In this document: piece after piece, positions 43,607 through 53,327 of the stretch
How the letters are laid out: every line of letters begins with the position of its first letter
Numbering within the stretch: position 1 is the first letter of the stretch
Source of the DNA: Candidatus Poribacteria bacterium
GTDB taxonomy: Bacteria; Poribacteria; WGA-4E; WGA-3G
Direction: 5' to 3'
DNA length: 64,000 nucleotides
NCBI GenBank assembly: GCA_022827185.1
Contig: JAJDTM010000056.1
Location: 1-64,000 of the forward strand
Made by a program: the position numbers and the translations under genes
Notes under the pieces: generated by a model
Databases searched by the model: none
Seen by the model: only the letters and a program-made list of their open reading frames with translations
Told to the model about the DNA's origin: nothing

Positions 43607-44404
43607 ATGTTAGCCAAAATCGACAAAATTCTCACGATACTCTTAGCAATACTATTATTCGGTGGTATCAGTGGCTGTTATATTGATGCTAATGACAATA
43701 CGGATAATGAACCACCCGCCGTGCCTCGCGGGGTCAGAACAATCACAGGCGACGAGCAGGTTATTATTGAGTGGTACCCTAATGGCGAATATGACTTAGC
43801 AGGTTATCAGGTATGGCGCGGGCGAGATGACACCAATTTTGACCTTCTGACAGAGGTATCAGAAGACACAACCCGCTATGTAGATAAAACTGTCCGAAAC
43901 GGTGAAACCTATTTCTACGCTGTCTCCGCTTATGACGTTGACGGGAATGAGAGCGAACTCAGTCCCGAAGACGCTTGGGATACGCCACGTCCAGAAGGAC
44001 GAAATATCACGCTTGATGACTATCAAACCTTTCCAGAAAGGAGCGGTTTCGATTTCTCGCGACCGGAAAAAGGAAGTGTGCGATGGGACACTCCGGCAAC
44101 GGATGTCTATTTTGCGTTTGATGCTGAACGCAACGCTACTTACCTCTACTCTGACAATGGAACGTTCATGCAAGACTTGGGGTATCACGAAAACCTTGAT
44201 GCCGTAGATATAGTGCCGAAAAACGGATATGTAGAGTTATTTGTTGAACTCATTGAGGGGCACGTCTATGCCATCAATACACCGGATAATAACTTCGCAA
44301 AAATTCACGTGCGTGAACTTTATGAGGATGCAGTCGTTTTCGATTGGGCATACCAGACCGATCCAGGAAACGTACAATTGGCACCCTCTCTCAAGCGTCC
44401 TTGA
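43607..44404 (+). CDS. Lipoprotein with fibronectin type III domain
   Basis: 265 aa, GGAGG before the ATG. Signal peptide with lipobox GGISGC (C24). Residues 35-125 are an FN3 domain (PPAVPRGVRTITGDEQVIIEW, YLAGYQVWRG-like strand, GETYFYAVSAYDVDGNESELS). The C-terminal half (130-265) has no recognised domain but contains strand-rich aromatic segments (VYFAFDAERNATYLYSDN). Likely attached to the inner leaflet of the outer membrane. First gene of a co-directional run that ends with lptD. Confidence 0.85.
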   Translation: MLAKIDKILTILLAILLFGGISGCYIDANDNTDNEPPAVPRGVRTITGDEQVIIEWYPNGEYDLAGYQVWRGRDDTNFDLLTEVSEDTTRYVDKTVRNGETYFYAVSAYDVDGNESELSPEDAWDTPRPEGRNITLDDYQTFPERSGFDFSRPEKGSVRWDTPATDVYFAFDAERNATYLYSDNGTFMQDLGYHENLDAVDIVPKNGYVELFVELIEGHVYAINTPDNNFAKIHVRELYEDAVVFDWAYQTDPGNVQLAPSLKRP

Positions 44405-44419
44405 TAAGGAGTGGACTCC

Positions 44420-45136
44420 ATGCAAAAAAGTAGAGGGGTGGCGCAAATGCCACCTCTGTTTTACATACCTCTGACGTTTATACTCTTTCTCAGCATTGGG
44501 TTCGTTGGCGTAACCGCCGGAACCGAAACGGATGAAACGAATACGGCTACTGAGACGGAATCTGATACTGCAAATCAGAAACCTCAGTCATTTGTTTCCC
44601 GTTATACGGAATCTGATACTGCGAATCAGAGCATCCGACCCTTCGTTCCCGGTTATACGGATGAACCTGAGACGAAACCGGATTACTCACTATTTCGGTC
44701 GCATCCAGAGCGGTACTACCCGGAACTTGATGGCAAAAAAGCACAACGGTTATCGATTTTTATGCCCGGATTAGGACAGGCTTATGCCGGTAATTACACA
44801 AAAGCCACACTTTTCCTCACCATCGAGCTAAGCACTTTTGCACTCGCTGGGTATAACATCGCTCGCGCACTGCACTATAACGAGCAAAAGGTGTTTGAGA
44901 CAGGGTTCCAAGATCCCCGAACGAATGAATTCTTGACCTATGACCAAGGGCGAACTCGCATGAAAAATCATGCGTTCTTTAGTGGTATTTTCCTCGCGAC
45001 AGGGATCGGCATCCATATCTGGAATATCCTTGATGCTCCAAAGACAGTTGAAGCATATAATAACCGAAGATTTTCCGTACAAATGCAACAAACAGATAGT
45101 GGTTTTCAATCTCTGGTTTTTACACATAGATTCTAA
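44420..45136 (+). CDS. DUF5683-like membrane protein
   Basis: 238 aa; ATG 44420 is 8 nt behind AAGGAG, so a GTG at 44411 is rejected. One hydrophobic segment near residue 15-35, then an acidic threonine-rich linker with TESDTANQ twice, then RLSIFMPGLGQAYAGNYTKATLFLTIE, the signature of the DUF5683/TM2-like membrane family, with two or three more hydrophobic helices. Role unknown; the family often neighbours envelope genes. Confidence 0.78.
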   Translation: MQKSRGVAQMPPLFYIPLTFILFLSIGFVGVTAGTETDETNTATETESDTANQKPQSFVSRYTESDTANQSIRPFVPGYTDEPETKPDYSLFRSHPERYYPELDGKKAQRLSIFMPGLGQAYAGNYTKATLFLTIELSTFALAGYNIARALHYNEQKVFETGFQDPRTNEFLTYDQGRTRMKNHAFFSGIFLATGIGIHIWNILDAPKTVEAYNNRRFSVQMQQTDSGFQSLVFTHRF

Positions 45137-45251
45137 AACCTACCGCAAAAGGAGAAGTAACCAGTAGCCAGTCACCAGTAACCAGTTAAAGAAAGAAGAG
45201 GTCTTTTCTTACTGGAAACTGTTAACTGGAAACTGTTAACTGGAAAAAAAA

Positions 45252-46028
45252 GTGCATTATGCTAAATACCTAATCTGTACCTTGTTTTTGTTCGGAAACA
45301 TCGCCTTAAGTGTTAACCTTACGTCTCTCGTTGATGCAGAAAACGTTGCGCCAAACCCGCTACAAGTCGGTGAAAAGTTGACCTATAATATTAGTTGGAA
45401 AAAATTACCCGCTGGTAAACGAACGGACTGGATTGTGAAAGAAGAGGTCGTCAATGGCATAAATGTTTACCATATCCAATCCGAAATGAAAACCCGGGCA
45501 CTTTTTAGATTTTATAGTTTTCAAAACCAGCAAAAAACGTATTTAAATCCGAAGACGCTTTCACCTGTCCGTTTTCAGAATCGGGTGAAGGATCGGAAAT
45601 ATCGGGGTGCCGTCAAAATTGAGTTCCGTGAGGGGAAAGCAGAATATGAAAAGACCTCGCGTCCGAAGCCACAATTACCTCAAAAACGCGAAACAAAAGT
45701 TTTAGAAATACCTGCTGGCACACAAGATGAATTATCGACTATCTATTTTCTACGTTCGAAACAACTTACAGTGGGTGAAGTCTATTTCTTCCCACTGCTG
45801 GTGAGAGGGAAAGTACATAAAGGAACACTGACGGTTGAACGTAGAGAGCATGTTGAGAACAAAGCATTGGGGGGTGTTAAGACGCTTGTATTGCGAACAT
45901 CCGAAGGTGATCGCTTCTGGATCACAGACGACGCACGACGCTTACCCGTCAAAATTGAAGCAGAGAGCAAAATGGGGACAATAAAAGCCACTTTAACCGA
46001 CATTGAGGTACTGATAACTGACAACTGA
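45252..46028 (+). CDS. DUF3108 periplasmic protein
   Basis: 258 aa with a signal peptide (cleavage near VDAEN). NPLQVGEKLTYNISWKKLPAGK, YHIQSEMKTRALFRFYSF and the long strand pattern up to RFWITDDARRLPVKIEAESKMG are those of DUF3108, a lipocalin-like exported family. GTG start at 45252 without clear ribosome site; the stretch just before it (45160-45250) is a decayed repetitive ACTGGAAACTGTTA sequence. Lies 24 nt before mfd. Confidence 0.82.
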   Translation: MHYAKYLICTLFLFGNIALSVNLTSLVDAENVAPNPLQVGEKLTYNISWKKLPAGKRTDWIVKEEVVNGINVYHIQSEMKTRALFRFYSFQNQQKTYLNPKTLSPVRFQNRVKDRKYRGAVKIEFREGKAEYEKTSRPKPQLPQKRETKVLEIPAGTQDELSTIYFLRSKQLTVGEVYFFPLLVRGKVHKGTLTVERREHVENKALGGVKTLVLRTSEGDRFWITDDARRLPVKIEAESKMGTIKATLTDIEVLITDN

Positions 46029-46051
46029 CAACTGTAAAAAAGGAAACAGTA

Positions 46052-49000
46052 GTGATAGAGTTTTTACGTGAAATAGAAAATTACCAAACACTTGTGGCGC
46101 GCCTCAAAGATGGCAAGAAGCTCCCTTGGATCAGAGGATTAGCAAACGCATCGACTGCGTATTGTTTAGCAACCCTGATTGACGAATTCCCGAAAAAATC
46201 CTTTCTAATTGTCCTGCCCTCACAACGTGAAGCCGAACAGGTCATCGAAGAAATCTGTACATATCGGGCATATCCTACTTTAGAAACGATACCTACCCCA
46301 TACGCACAGTCAGAAATTAATCTATTTCCCGGTTGGAACCGCAAAATCTTTGATGGCATTGCCCCGCTTAAAAGCACGATTGAGGATCGGATTCGGTGTC
46401 TGGAACATCTACTACAGGCGGAACGGAGTGTCGTTGTAACCACAAGCCAAGCGATGCTTTACAAACTTCCGTTACGGCAGCGTTTTGCCGAGGCTTGTTG
46501 TAGACTCAATCTCGGTGATGAGATGGATCCAGACGATGTCGCTGCGATACTGATCCGTGGGGGGTACCAGAACGTCGAGTTGGTGGAAGTTAAGGGAGAG
46601 TTTGCGCGCAGAGGCGACATCCTCGATGTCTATCCCCTCACAGCTGATGTCCCGATACGGATTGAATTTTTCGGAGATGAAATTGATGCGATCCGCGCTT
46701 TTGATCCGATATCGCAACGCTCAACGGAATCTCTCGAATCCGTCGCCTTCACACCGCTGCGAGAAGTCCTTGTTGATGATATATCAGTTGACCATTGGCA
46801 GGCACAGGTAGATGCGATTATTCAAGCACACGCAACGCCACAACTCGTAAATACTGTTCGGGAAATAACGGATAGTTTAACAAAAGCGTCGACCTCCCAA
46901 TACCCGTTTCAAGAATCCCCGTTCAACGACGCACTGGAAGCGTTTTTGCCAATGCTCGTGCCTGAGACGCACACGCTTATGGACTATCTATCCGAAGGTA
47001 CAATCGTCTGTTTAATAGAACCCCAGTGGCAAAAACGGGAAGCGTCGCAGATGCACGAACGGATGCAGGAGTTGTATCAGGAGAAACTTGCAGAATCGAC
47101 GCTTATGGTGCCACCAGAGCACCTCTTAACGCCGTATGAGACCCTTAGCACGCAGTTGGAGAGGTATCCAGTCGTATCAGTGTCTTTGGCACCGCCGCGT
47201 GAAGTCGTAGACAGTAAATTGACGCTACTGGATTTTGAGATGAAACCACTCGCCTTGCCATCCGGAAACTATCAAACTGTTATCAGTCAGGTTAAAACGT
47301 GGGCAGAGAAGGGGAATCGGGTGCATCTTTTCTGTGAAACGCCACAGCAATCGAAGCGAGTGACTGAGATTTTAGCCGAGCGCGAATTGTCTCCCTCAGA
47401 TATTGACATCAGTGTCGGGGCAATCAGTAGTGGGTTCCACAACGAAGCGTTAAACCTTATCGTTATTTCTGAAGATGAACTCTTCGGGAATCGCCAACAT
47501 CGACCCATTCGGCGGCGTCCCCCTACAGACGGTACACCAATTCTGAGCCTGATTGACCTGAAAGTTGGGGACTATGTCGTCCATATTTCTCACGGTATCG
47601 CTGTTTATGACGGGATACGTCGGTTGGCAATTGATGGCAAATCCCAAGATTTTCTTATCCTCAAATACAGTGATGACAATATCCTCTACGTACCGACGTA
47701 TCAAGTAGACCTCGTTCAGAAATATGTCGGCAGCAAAGACAACGCATATAAACCGCGCGTAGACCGACTCGGCGGCGCATCGTGGAATCGGCGAAAGGAA
47801 CGGGTCAAGCGATCGGTTGAGGAGATGGCAGATGAACTCCTCAACCTCTACGCGCTTCGGCAAGCACGGAAAGGATACAGTTTTCCGCCGGAAGTGCCCT
47901 GGCAAACCGAATTTGAGGCACTCTTCCCTTATCAGGAGACCGACGACCAACTCCAAGCAATTGAGGACGTTAAGGCTGATATGGAAGATGAACGTCCAAT
48001 GGATAGGCTCGTCTGTGGAGATGTCGGGTACGGAAAAACAGAGGTGGCGTTGCGTGCTACGTTCAAAGCCGTTATGTCCGAAAAGCAGGTAGCGGTGCTT
48101 GTCCCTACAACGATTCTCGCACTCCAGCATTACGACACTTTTGAAAAACGTTTTCAGTCTTTTCCTGTCCATGTTGAAATGTTGAACCGATTCCGTACAC
48201 CGAAGGAGATAAAACAGATTAAGGAACGATTGGCGGATGGCACTATTGATGTCGTTATCGGGACGCATAGCCTGCTTTCTCAGACTGTGAAATTTGACAA
48301 CCTTGGGCTTTTGATCGTTGATGAGGAGCATCGTTTCGGCGTTAAGCATAAGGAGAAGATCAAACAATTCAAAGAGACGATTGACGTACTTACATTGACG
48401 GCTACGCCGATTCCACGGACACTCCACATGTCGCTTGTCGGCATCCGAGATTTTAGTATTATCAATACGCCACCAGCAGATCGGTTGCCGATTCAGACGC
48501 ATGTAATGCCTTATGATGTTGATGTCATTCGGGAGGCGATCACAACAGAATTAGCCCGCGATGGACAGGTTTTTTTCGTCCATAACCGTGTTGAAAATAT
48601 TCAGAATATTGCGCTAACGCTTCAACAACTCCTACCCGATGCGCGCATTGCTGTCGCACATGGGCAGATGCCAGAACGAGAATTAGAGACCGTTATGTTG
48701 GAATTCGTCCGCCATAAGCACGATATCCTCGTTTGTACGATGATTATTGAATCCGGATTGGATATTCCCAACGTTAATACTATCTTGATTAATCGAGCAG
48801 ACGCCCTCGGTTTAGCACAACTCTATCAGTTGCGCGGGCGCGTCGGACGGGCCACTACACAGGCGTACGGTTATCTATTCTATCCGAAAGACCGAGCGAT
48901 TACTGAAGGCGCGCAAAAACGGCTGCGGGTTATTGAGGAATTCACAGATCTCGGTTCAGGTTTTAAAATAGCCCTCCGAGATTTGGAAATTCGTGGCACC

Positions 49001-49555
49001 GGGAATATACTCGGCGCGGAACAGCATGGACATATTGTTACTGTCGGTTATGAACTTTACTGCCAACTCCTTGAGGAAGCAGTAATGGCACTAAAAGGTG
49101 AAAAAGTTGAGGAGACCTTTGAAACACGGATCAGTCTACCTGTTGAAGCCTATCTTCCTGATGACTATGTTCCCGATAGCCGTCAGAAGGTTTCCATCTA
49201 TAAAAAGATTGCCGGTTTGAAAGATAATGAGGCTCTCAAGGAACTCCGTGAGGAACTTCAAGACCGGTACGGTGCGATTCCCGAACCCGCTGAGATGTTA
49301 CTCGAAATTGCCAGTGTGAAGCAACTCAGCCAAAGCCTCGGCATAACCGCTATTGTTGCCGGGAAGGAGCAAGTAAAGGTCACCTTTGACGAGCAGAAGC
49401 CTCGAATTAATGTGAAGAAATTCGTTGATATAATCCACCAAAACGATAGCCTCCAACTCCAACCGCCGGCGCAACTTAAAATTCGGATGCCGGGAATGAC
49501 GGGGGCGAATGTATTAACCGAATTGCAACAAACCCTCAAGGTGTTTGTTGCGTAA
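46052..49555 (+). CDS. mfd: Transcription-repair coupling factor Mfd
   Basis: 1167 aa, full length. GTG start with AAGGAAA upstream. UvrB-like N-terminal part (PSQREAEQVIEEI, FPGWNRKIFDG, ARRGDILDVYPLT), the RNA-polymerase interaction domain (LKVGDYVVHISHGIAVYDG), then the translocase: Walker A GDVGYGKTEVA, DEEHRFG, TATPIPRTLHMS, and the TRG/C-terminal region (YLPDDYVPDSRQKVSIYKKI). It removes stalled RNA polymerase and recruits UvrA. It is embedded in an envelope gene cluster. Confidence 0.97.
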   Translation: MIEFLREIENYQTLVARLKDGKKLPWIRGLANASTAYCLATLIDEFPKKSFLIVLPSQREAEQVIEEICTYRAYPTLETIPTPYAQSEINLFPGWNRKIFDGIAPLKSTIEDRIRCLEHLLQAERSVVVTTSQAMLYKLPLRQRFAEACCRLNLGDEMDPDDVAAILIRGGYQNVELVEVKGEFARRGDILDVYPLTADVPIRIEFFGDEIDAIRAFDPISQRSTESLESVAFTPLREVLVDDISVDHWQAQVDAIIQAHATPQLVNTVREITDSLTKASTSQYPFQESPFNDALEAFLPMLVPETHTLMDYLSEGTIVCLIEPQWQKREASQMHERMQELYQEKLAESTLMVPPEHLLTPYETLSTQLERYPVVSVSLAPPREVVDSKLTLLDFEMKPLALPSGNYQTVISQVKTWAEKGNRVHLFCETPQQSKRVTEILAERELSPSDIDISVGAISSGFHNEALNLIVISEDELFGNRQHRPIRRRPPTDGTPILSLIDLKVGDYVVHISHGIAVYDGIRRLAIDGKSQDFLILKYSDDNILYVPTYQVDLVQKYVGSKDNAYKPRVDRLGGASWNRRKERVKRSVEEMADELLNLYALRQARKGYSFPPEVPWQTEFEALFPYQETDDQLQAIEDVKADMEDERPMDRLVCGDVGYGKTEVALRATFKAVMSEKQVAVLVPTTILALQHYDTFEKRFQSFPVHVEMLNRFRTPKEIKQIKERLADGTIDVVIGTHSLLSQTVKFDNLGLLIVDEEHRFGVKHKEKIKQFKETIDVLTLTATPIPRTLHMSLVGIRDFSIINTPPADRLPIQTHVMPYDVDVIREAITTELARDGQVFFVHNRVENIQNIALTLQQLLPDARIAVAHGQMPERELETVMLEFVRHKHDILVCTMIIESGLDIPNVNTILINRADALGLAQLYQLRGRVGRATTQAYGYLFYPKDRAITEGAQKRLRVIEEFTDLGSGFKIALRDLEIRGTGNILGAEQHGHIVTVGYELYCQLLEEAVMALKGEKVEETFETRISLPVEAYLPDDYVPDSRQKVSIYKKIAGLKDNEALKELREELQDRYGAIPEPAEMLLEIASVKQLSQSLGITAIVAGKEQVKVTFDEQKPRINVKKFVDIIHQNDSLQLQPPAQLKIRMPGMTGANVLTELQQTLKVFVA

Positions 49556-49557
49556 TT

Positions 49558-49680
49558 AGGACTTACGCATTTCCTCTCAAAGTCCCCCTGATAAGGGGCG
49601 GGGAATGCCCATAAGGCATTCATACCGTTGATTCTTTAGGGGGTTTAAATGCTGAAATTACTGATTTTTGCGTAAGTCCT
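49558..49680. mobile_element. MITE-like element, AGGACTTACGCA family
   Basis: Terminal inverted repeats AGGACTTACGCA (left) and TGCGTAAGTCCT (right), each flanked by TA (TTAGG...CCTAA), which fits a TA target as used by IS630/Tc1-type transposases. About 123 bp, no coding capacity. The interior (CCCCCTGATAAGGGGCGG, AATGCCCATAAGGCATT) is shared with the copy at 51845. It lies 2 nt after the mfd stop. Confidence 0.85.
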
Positions 49681-49801
49681 AAAAGACATGCTGCGCGCAG
49701 TCTCCAAAGCGCGTAAGCCCAACCAACGGGCGGGCTGGATGTACGGAAAGACACTTTATTTCCTAAACCCACCTGACCGAACCGCAAGGAACTTTAAAAG
49801 T

Positions 49802-50770
49802 ATGAAAAGAACGATTACTATTTTTGTAGTTGTCGCCATGACCTGTCTATTGACTTGGAAGTTCGTTCAGTCTGATAGTCATGAGCAGCCCGCGCCTGCT
49901 ATGGACGAGAACCAGGTAATTTTGGTAGAATATAAATGGAATGGCGAATCACATCAAATCTCGTTGGCGGATCTGAACGCCGCAATTGCAGAATTGCCTA
50001 TTTATCGCCAGCAGAATTATAAGAGCCGCGCCGACAAAGCCGAATATCTTGAAGAATTGATAGACGAACGGCTCAAAATTCTTCGCGCAACTGAGGAAGG
50101 ATTTGATAAACTTCCTGAGCACCTCAAGAAACTTGAAGACTATACGCACCAACTCATGGTTGAGAAATTGACCGAGGCGGAAGTTGATGCCAAGGTGGTC
50201 TATACCGATGGTGACCTCATGGCACACTATCAGGCGAACTTGAGCGAGTATGTTGAAGATGAGAAAGTCCGTGCAATCTGTATCACACTTGATGATGAAG
50301 ATATCGCTAATGAGACACTTGATGCTATTAATGCAGGGAAAGACATCGTTGAGATGGCGAAGGAACTCTCTGAGGCAGGAAAACTCGCTAACGGACCCGG
50401 CATTAATCAAGAGGATCCAGGGAATACCGGTTTCTTCACAAAGGCTGCCTCAGCGCGCTGGTCGGAATTCATTGAGGCTGTTTTCGCACAAGAAGTCGGC
50501 GAAATGACGGATACCGTCTTTGAAACGGATGTCAACGACGAGACCTTTTACCTCATCTTCCGTAAGGAGGAGCATCAACCAGAACGACAGCAGGAATTCG
50601 ATGAAGTCAAAGACGATATCGAAAGAACAGTTGAGCGTACAAAGAAACGTGAGCGTATCAATGACTGGGTTGCCGAAATCACTGAAAAAGGCAAACTGAA
50701 AACCTATCCTGGAAATATTCCTGAGCCGCCACAACCCGAAGAGGCGGAGACCGAGGAATCAGAACAGTAG
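49802..50770 (+). CDS. Parvulin-type (PpiC/SurA-like) periplasmic foldase
   Basis: 322 aa; the ATG at 49802 gives a membrane-anchor or signal segment (TITIFVVVAMTCLLTW); the upstream in-frame ATG at 49688 lies beside the MITE and is rejected. A SurA_N-like helical part (LIDERLKILRATEEGFDKL) is followed by a parvulin core (VRAICITLDDEDIANETLDAI, DIVEMAKELSE, PGNTGFFTKA, VGEMTDTVFET, YLIFRKEEH). The canonical GGDLG is replaced by PGNTGFF. The tail is acidic. Works in the periplasm, presumably on outer-membrane proteins. Confidence 0.83.
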   Translation: MKRTITIFVVVAMTCLLTWKFVQSDSHEQPAPAMDENQVILVEYKWNGESHQISLADLNAAIAELPIYRQQNYKSRADKAEYLEELIDERLKILRATEEGFDKLPEHLKKLEDYTHQLMVEKLTEAEVDAKVVYTDGDLMAHYQANLSEYVEDEKVRAICITLDDEDIANETLDAINAGKDIVEMAKELSEAGKLANGPGINQEDPGNTGFFTKAASARWSEFIEAVFAQEVGEMTDTVFETDVNDETFYLIFRKEEHQPERQQEFDEVKDDIERTVERTKKRERINDWVAEITEKGKLKTYPGNIPEPPQPEEAETEESEQ

Positions 50771-50840
50771 CCTATTCCGATTTTTGGAAGCAACATCTGT
50801 AACTACAATGATAGGTCGAGAAAAGGAGTTAGAATTGAAA

Positions 50841-51833
50841 ATGTTTAAAAGAATTGCTGCATTCATGGGCAAAATGGATTGCAAGTCCCGAATTCCCGTT
50901 ATTTCTTTACTTTTACTCGGGGTTCTTGCCACACACCCCGTTTTTTATAGTTGTAGCGACAAGGCGATCGGTGCTGACGGAACAGTTATTGCTGAATTTG
51001 AGTGGAACGGTAAACACCACATCACCTTTGAAGAAATGATGCAAGAGATTAGCGAACTCCCGGAATACAAGCAACGGCAATATCAGGACAAATCGGGTCT
51101 CGAAACCTACATGCTCCTTATGGCTGAGAGTCGCTTAATTCTCAATCTCGCTCGCGACCAAAAACTCAACGAAGATGCTGAAATCCTCAAGAAAGTTCAG
51201 GACTATCTTCATGAGTTAATGGTTAAGAGGATTACCACCCAAGAGGTTGATGACAAACTCGTCTTGACTGAAGAAGACTATGTGGCATACTATGAGGCAC
51301 ACAAGGCGGACTACGTCCGACCGGCACAAGTAAGGCTTTTATGTATTACCCTTCTAGATAAAGAACGTGCCAGTGAAGTTTCCGCAGCGATTAAAGCCGG
51401 TAAAGACATCGCCGAAATGGCACAAGAACTCTCTGATCGAGGCGAACTCGTCGGTCCCGGCGCAAATGCGTCCTCTCCCGGCGACACCGACTATTTCGGG
51501 CGGGATGCCTATCCGTCCGGAACGGAACCATTCTTAGACGCAGCGTTTACCGCTGAAATCGGCAAACTCCACGATGATGTTATCGAAGTTGAGGTCCAAG
51601 GACAGAAATACTACATGATGTTCCGTAAGGACGAGGCTCGCGATGAATTCCAAAAACCCTTTGAGGACGAGGATGTCCGTAAGAGTGTAGAACGCAAGGT
51701 TGAGCGCGAAAAGCGGGAAGCACTTATGACGGAGTGGGTTAAACACCTCCGCGAGCGTGCCGAAGTCAAAACCTATATTGATCGGATTCCTGAGGCGGAA
51801 GCGGAGCCAGAAGAGGCAGAGCCAGAGGAATAG
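50841..51833 (+). CDS. Second parvulin-type periplasmic foldase, paralogue
   Basis: 331 aa from ATG 50841; a TTG at 50835 has better spacing (6 nt) to AAAAGGAG and may be the real start. Signal segment RIPVISLLLLGVLATHP, with a possible lipobox VFYSC. The body parallels the preceding gene throughout (IAEFEWNGKHHITFEEM versus ILVEYKWNGESHQISLADL; GKDIAEMAQELSDRG; SPGDTDYFGRDAYPSG). The two arose by gene duplication. Again the parvulin GGDLG is replaced (PGDTDYF), so catalytic proline isomerisation is doubtful and chaperone action more likely. Confidence 0.82.
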   Translation: MFKRIAAFMGKMDCKSRIPVISLLLLGVLATHPVFYSCSDKAIGADGTVIAEFEWNGKHHITFEEMMQEISELPEYKQRQYQDKSGLETYMLLMAESRLILNLARDQKLNEDAEILKKVQDYLHELMVKRITTQEVDDKLVLTEEDYVAYYEAHKADYVRPAQVRLLCITLLDKERASEVSAAIKAGKDIAEMAQELSDRGELVGPGANASSPGDTDYFGRDAYPSGTEPFLDAAFTAEIGKLHDDVIEVEVQGQKYYMMFRKDEARDEFQKPFEDEDVRKSVERKVEREKREALMTEWVKHLRERAEVKTYIDRIPEAEAEPEEAEPEE

Positions 51834-51844
51834 TTTTATACCGT

Positions 51845-51974
51845 AGGACTTACGCATTTCCGCTTAAAGTCCCCCTGATAAGGGGCGGTGAATGCCCATA
51901 AGGCATTCATACCGTTGATTCTGATTCTTTAGGGGGTTAAAAATACCGAAATTACTGATTTTTGTGTAAGTCCT
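51845..51974. mobile_element. MITE-like element, AGGACTTACGCA family (second copy)
   Basis: Ends AGGACTTACGCA and TGTGTAAGTCCT, TA-flanked. Interior nearly identical to 49558-49680, with a 6-nt local duplication (GATTCTGATTCTTTAGG). Lies between two parvulin genes, so it was inserted in the cluster. Confidence 0.85.
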
Positions 51975-52030
51975 AATACTGTAAATGTGGCGCGGTTACC
52001 GATCGCGCCACATCCATAAAGGAGCATGTC

Positions 52031-53320
52031 ATGATTTGCAAAAAAGCCGTCTATCTCACGTTGATTGTCCTACTCATTGGTGGCGTCTCAGGCGTTCATG
52101 CTCGCACTTTTGATAGAATCATCGCTTATGTCAACGACGACGTGGTTACCAAACGCGAGCTCGATGTCTTAGTAAACCAACGAGCAATGGAACTCCAACA
52201 GGTCTATCGCTTTAGCAAGCGTGAGGCACTCAACGAGGCTGAACGACAAAGAAGCGAACTATTGGATAGACTTATTCGACAAATGTTGCTGTTGGAGGCG
52301 GCGTTAACTCTAAAAATCACCGTCACTGAGGTAGAGGTCGAGCAGTACATAAAAGACTTCAAAGACAGATACCAGATTGAGACCGATGAGGAATTTAAGA
52401 AACAGTTGAATCAAGAAGGCATGACGCTCATAGCATTTCGTGAGCAATCAGAGCGGAATCTTAAAACTGAAAGACTCGTCATGGGCAGAATCGTTCCCAG
52501 ATTGCAGATACGGGACAGGGAAATCCAAAAATTCTTTGAAGAAAATCGGGACCAATTATCAACTAAAGTGGATAAAGTACATTTACGACACATTTTCATC
52601 GCCTTTAAACCGAACCAAGCCGATCGTGATGCCGCTTATGAAAACGTCACAAAAGTGCGTCATCAGATTGAGACGGGTGACGCAAAGTTTCAAGAATTCG
52701 CACAACGTTACGATGCCTCTAAGCAGGCGGGGGATCTCGTTGAAGCGTCCACCGAAGAATTTAGTAAATTCCCGAAACTCTTTCAGGATTCACTAACGGA
52801 TTTGGCGATAGGTACCCTCAGTGAACCGGTTGAAGCGGATAAAGGACTCTATGTCTTCACCGTCGAAAAGAAGACCGACGAAATGATCGCATTTCGGTAC
52901 CTCATCGTCCCGTTGACACCCAGTCCAGCGGCGATACAGGAAGCGCGCGAACAGGCTACCGATGTTCACACGAAATTAGAGGCTGGCGAAGATTTTAGTA
53001 AACTCGCATTACTACATTCCGACGATGATGAGACGCGAGAGAACGGCGGAGACCTCGGAATCCGTTCTTTATCGGAACTTAATCCTAAAACGCGAGCCGT
53101 CGTTGAACCCTTAGCACCTAATGCCTACAGTCAACCCTATGAAACTGAGTCTGGACTCCACATCTTTAGGGTTAATGAGCGAAATAGTCCAGGTCTGACT
53201 GAAGCAGAGAAGACACAGATTACCGTAATACTTCGCCAACAGCGGTTCCAAGAAGAGTGGGACGCATACACCAATAAACTTCTTGAAAACGCTTATGTTA
53301 AAATTAATCTGAAAGAGTAA
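52031..53320 (+). CDS. surA: SurA-type periplasmic chaperone/prolyl isomerase
   Basis: 429 aa, AAAGGAG before the ATG. Signal peptide (to about VHARTF). SurA N-terminal domain (RIIAYVNDDVVTKRELDVLV, LLDRLIRQMLLLEAA) followed by two parvulin domains: the first with KVHLRHIFIAF and QAGDLVEAS, the second with FRYLIVPLTP, NGGDLGIRSLSEL and SGLHIFRVNE. In Escherichia coli SurA escorts beta-barrel proteins, including LptD, to the BAM complex. Here the gene lies 7 nt upstream of an lptD homologue. Confidence 0.9.
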   Translation: MICKKAVYLTLIVLLIGGVSGVHARTFDRIIAYVNDDVVTKRELDVLVNQRAMELQQVYRFSKREALNEAERQRSELLDRLIRQMLLLEAALTLKITVTEVEVEQYIKDFKDRYQIETDEEFKKQLNQEGMTLIAFREQSERNLKTERLVMGRIVPRLQIRDREIQKFFEENRDQLSTKVDKVHLRHIFIAFKPNQADRDAAYENVTKVRHQIETGDAKFQEFAQRYDASKQAGDLVEASTEEFSKFPKLFQDSLTDLAIGTLSEPVEADKGLYVFTVEKKTDEMIAFRYLIVPLTPSPAAIQEAREQATDVHTKLEAGEDFSKLALLHSDDDETRENGGDLGIRSLSELNPKTRAVVEPLAPNAYSQPYETESGLHIFRVNERNSPGLTEAEKTQITVILRQQRFQEEWDAYTNKLLENAYVKINLKE

Positions 53321-53327
53321 AAAATCT

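Noticed and set aside
47450..48502. 350-residue ORF on the minus strand
   Set aside because: It lies fully inside mfd, whose protein is conserved and full length; the antisense frame is a shadow.
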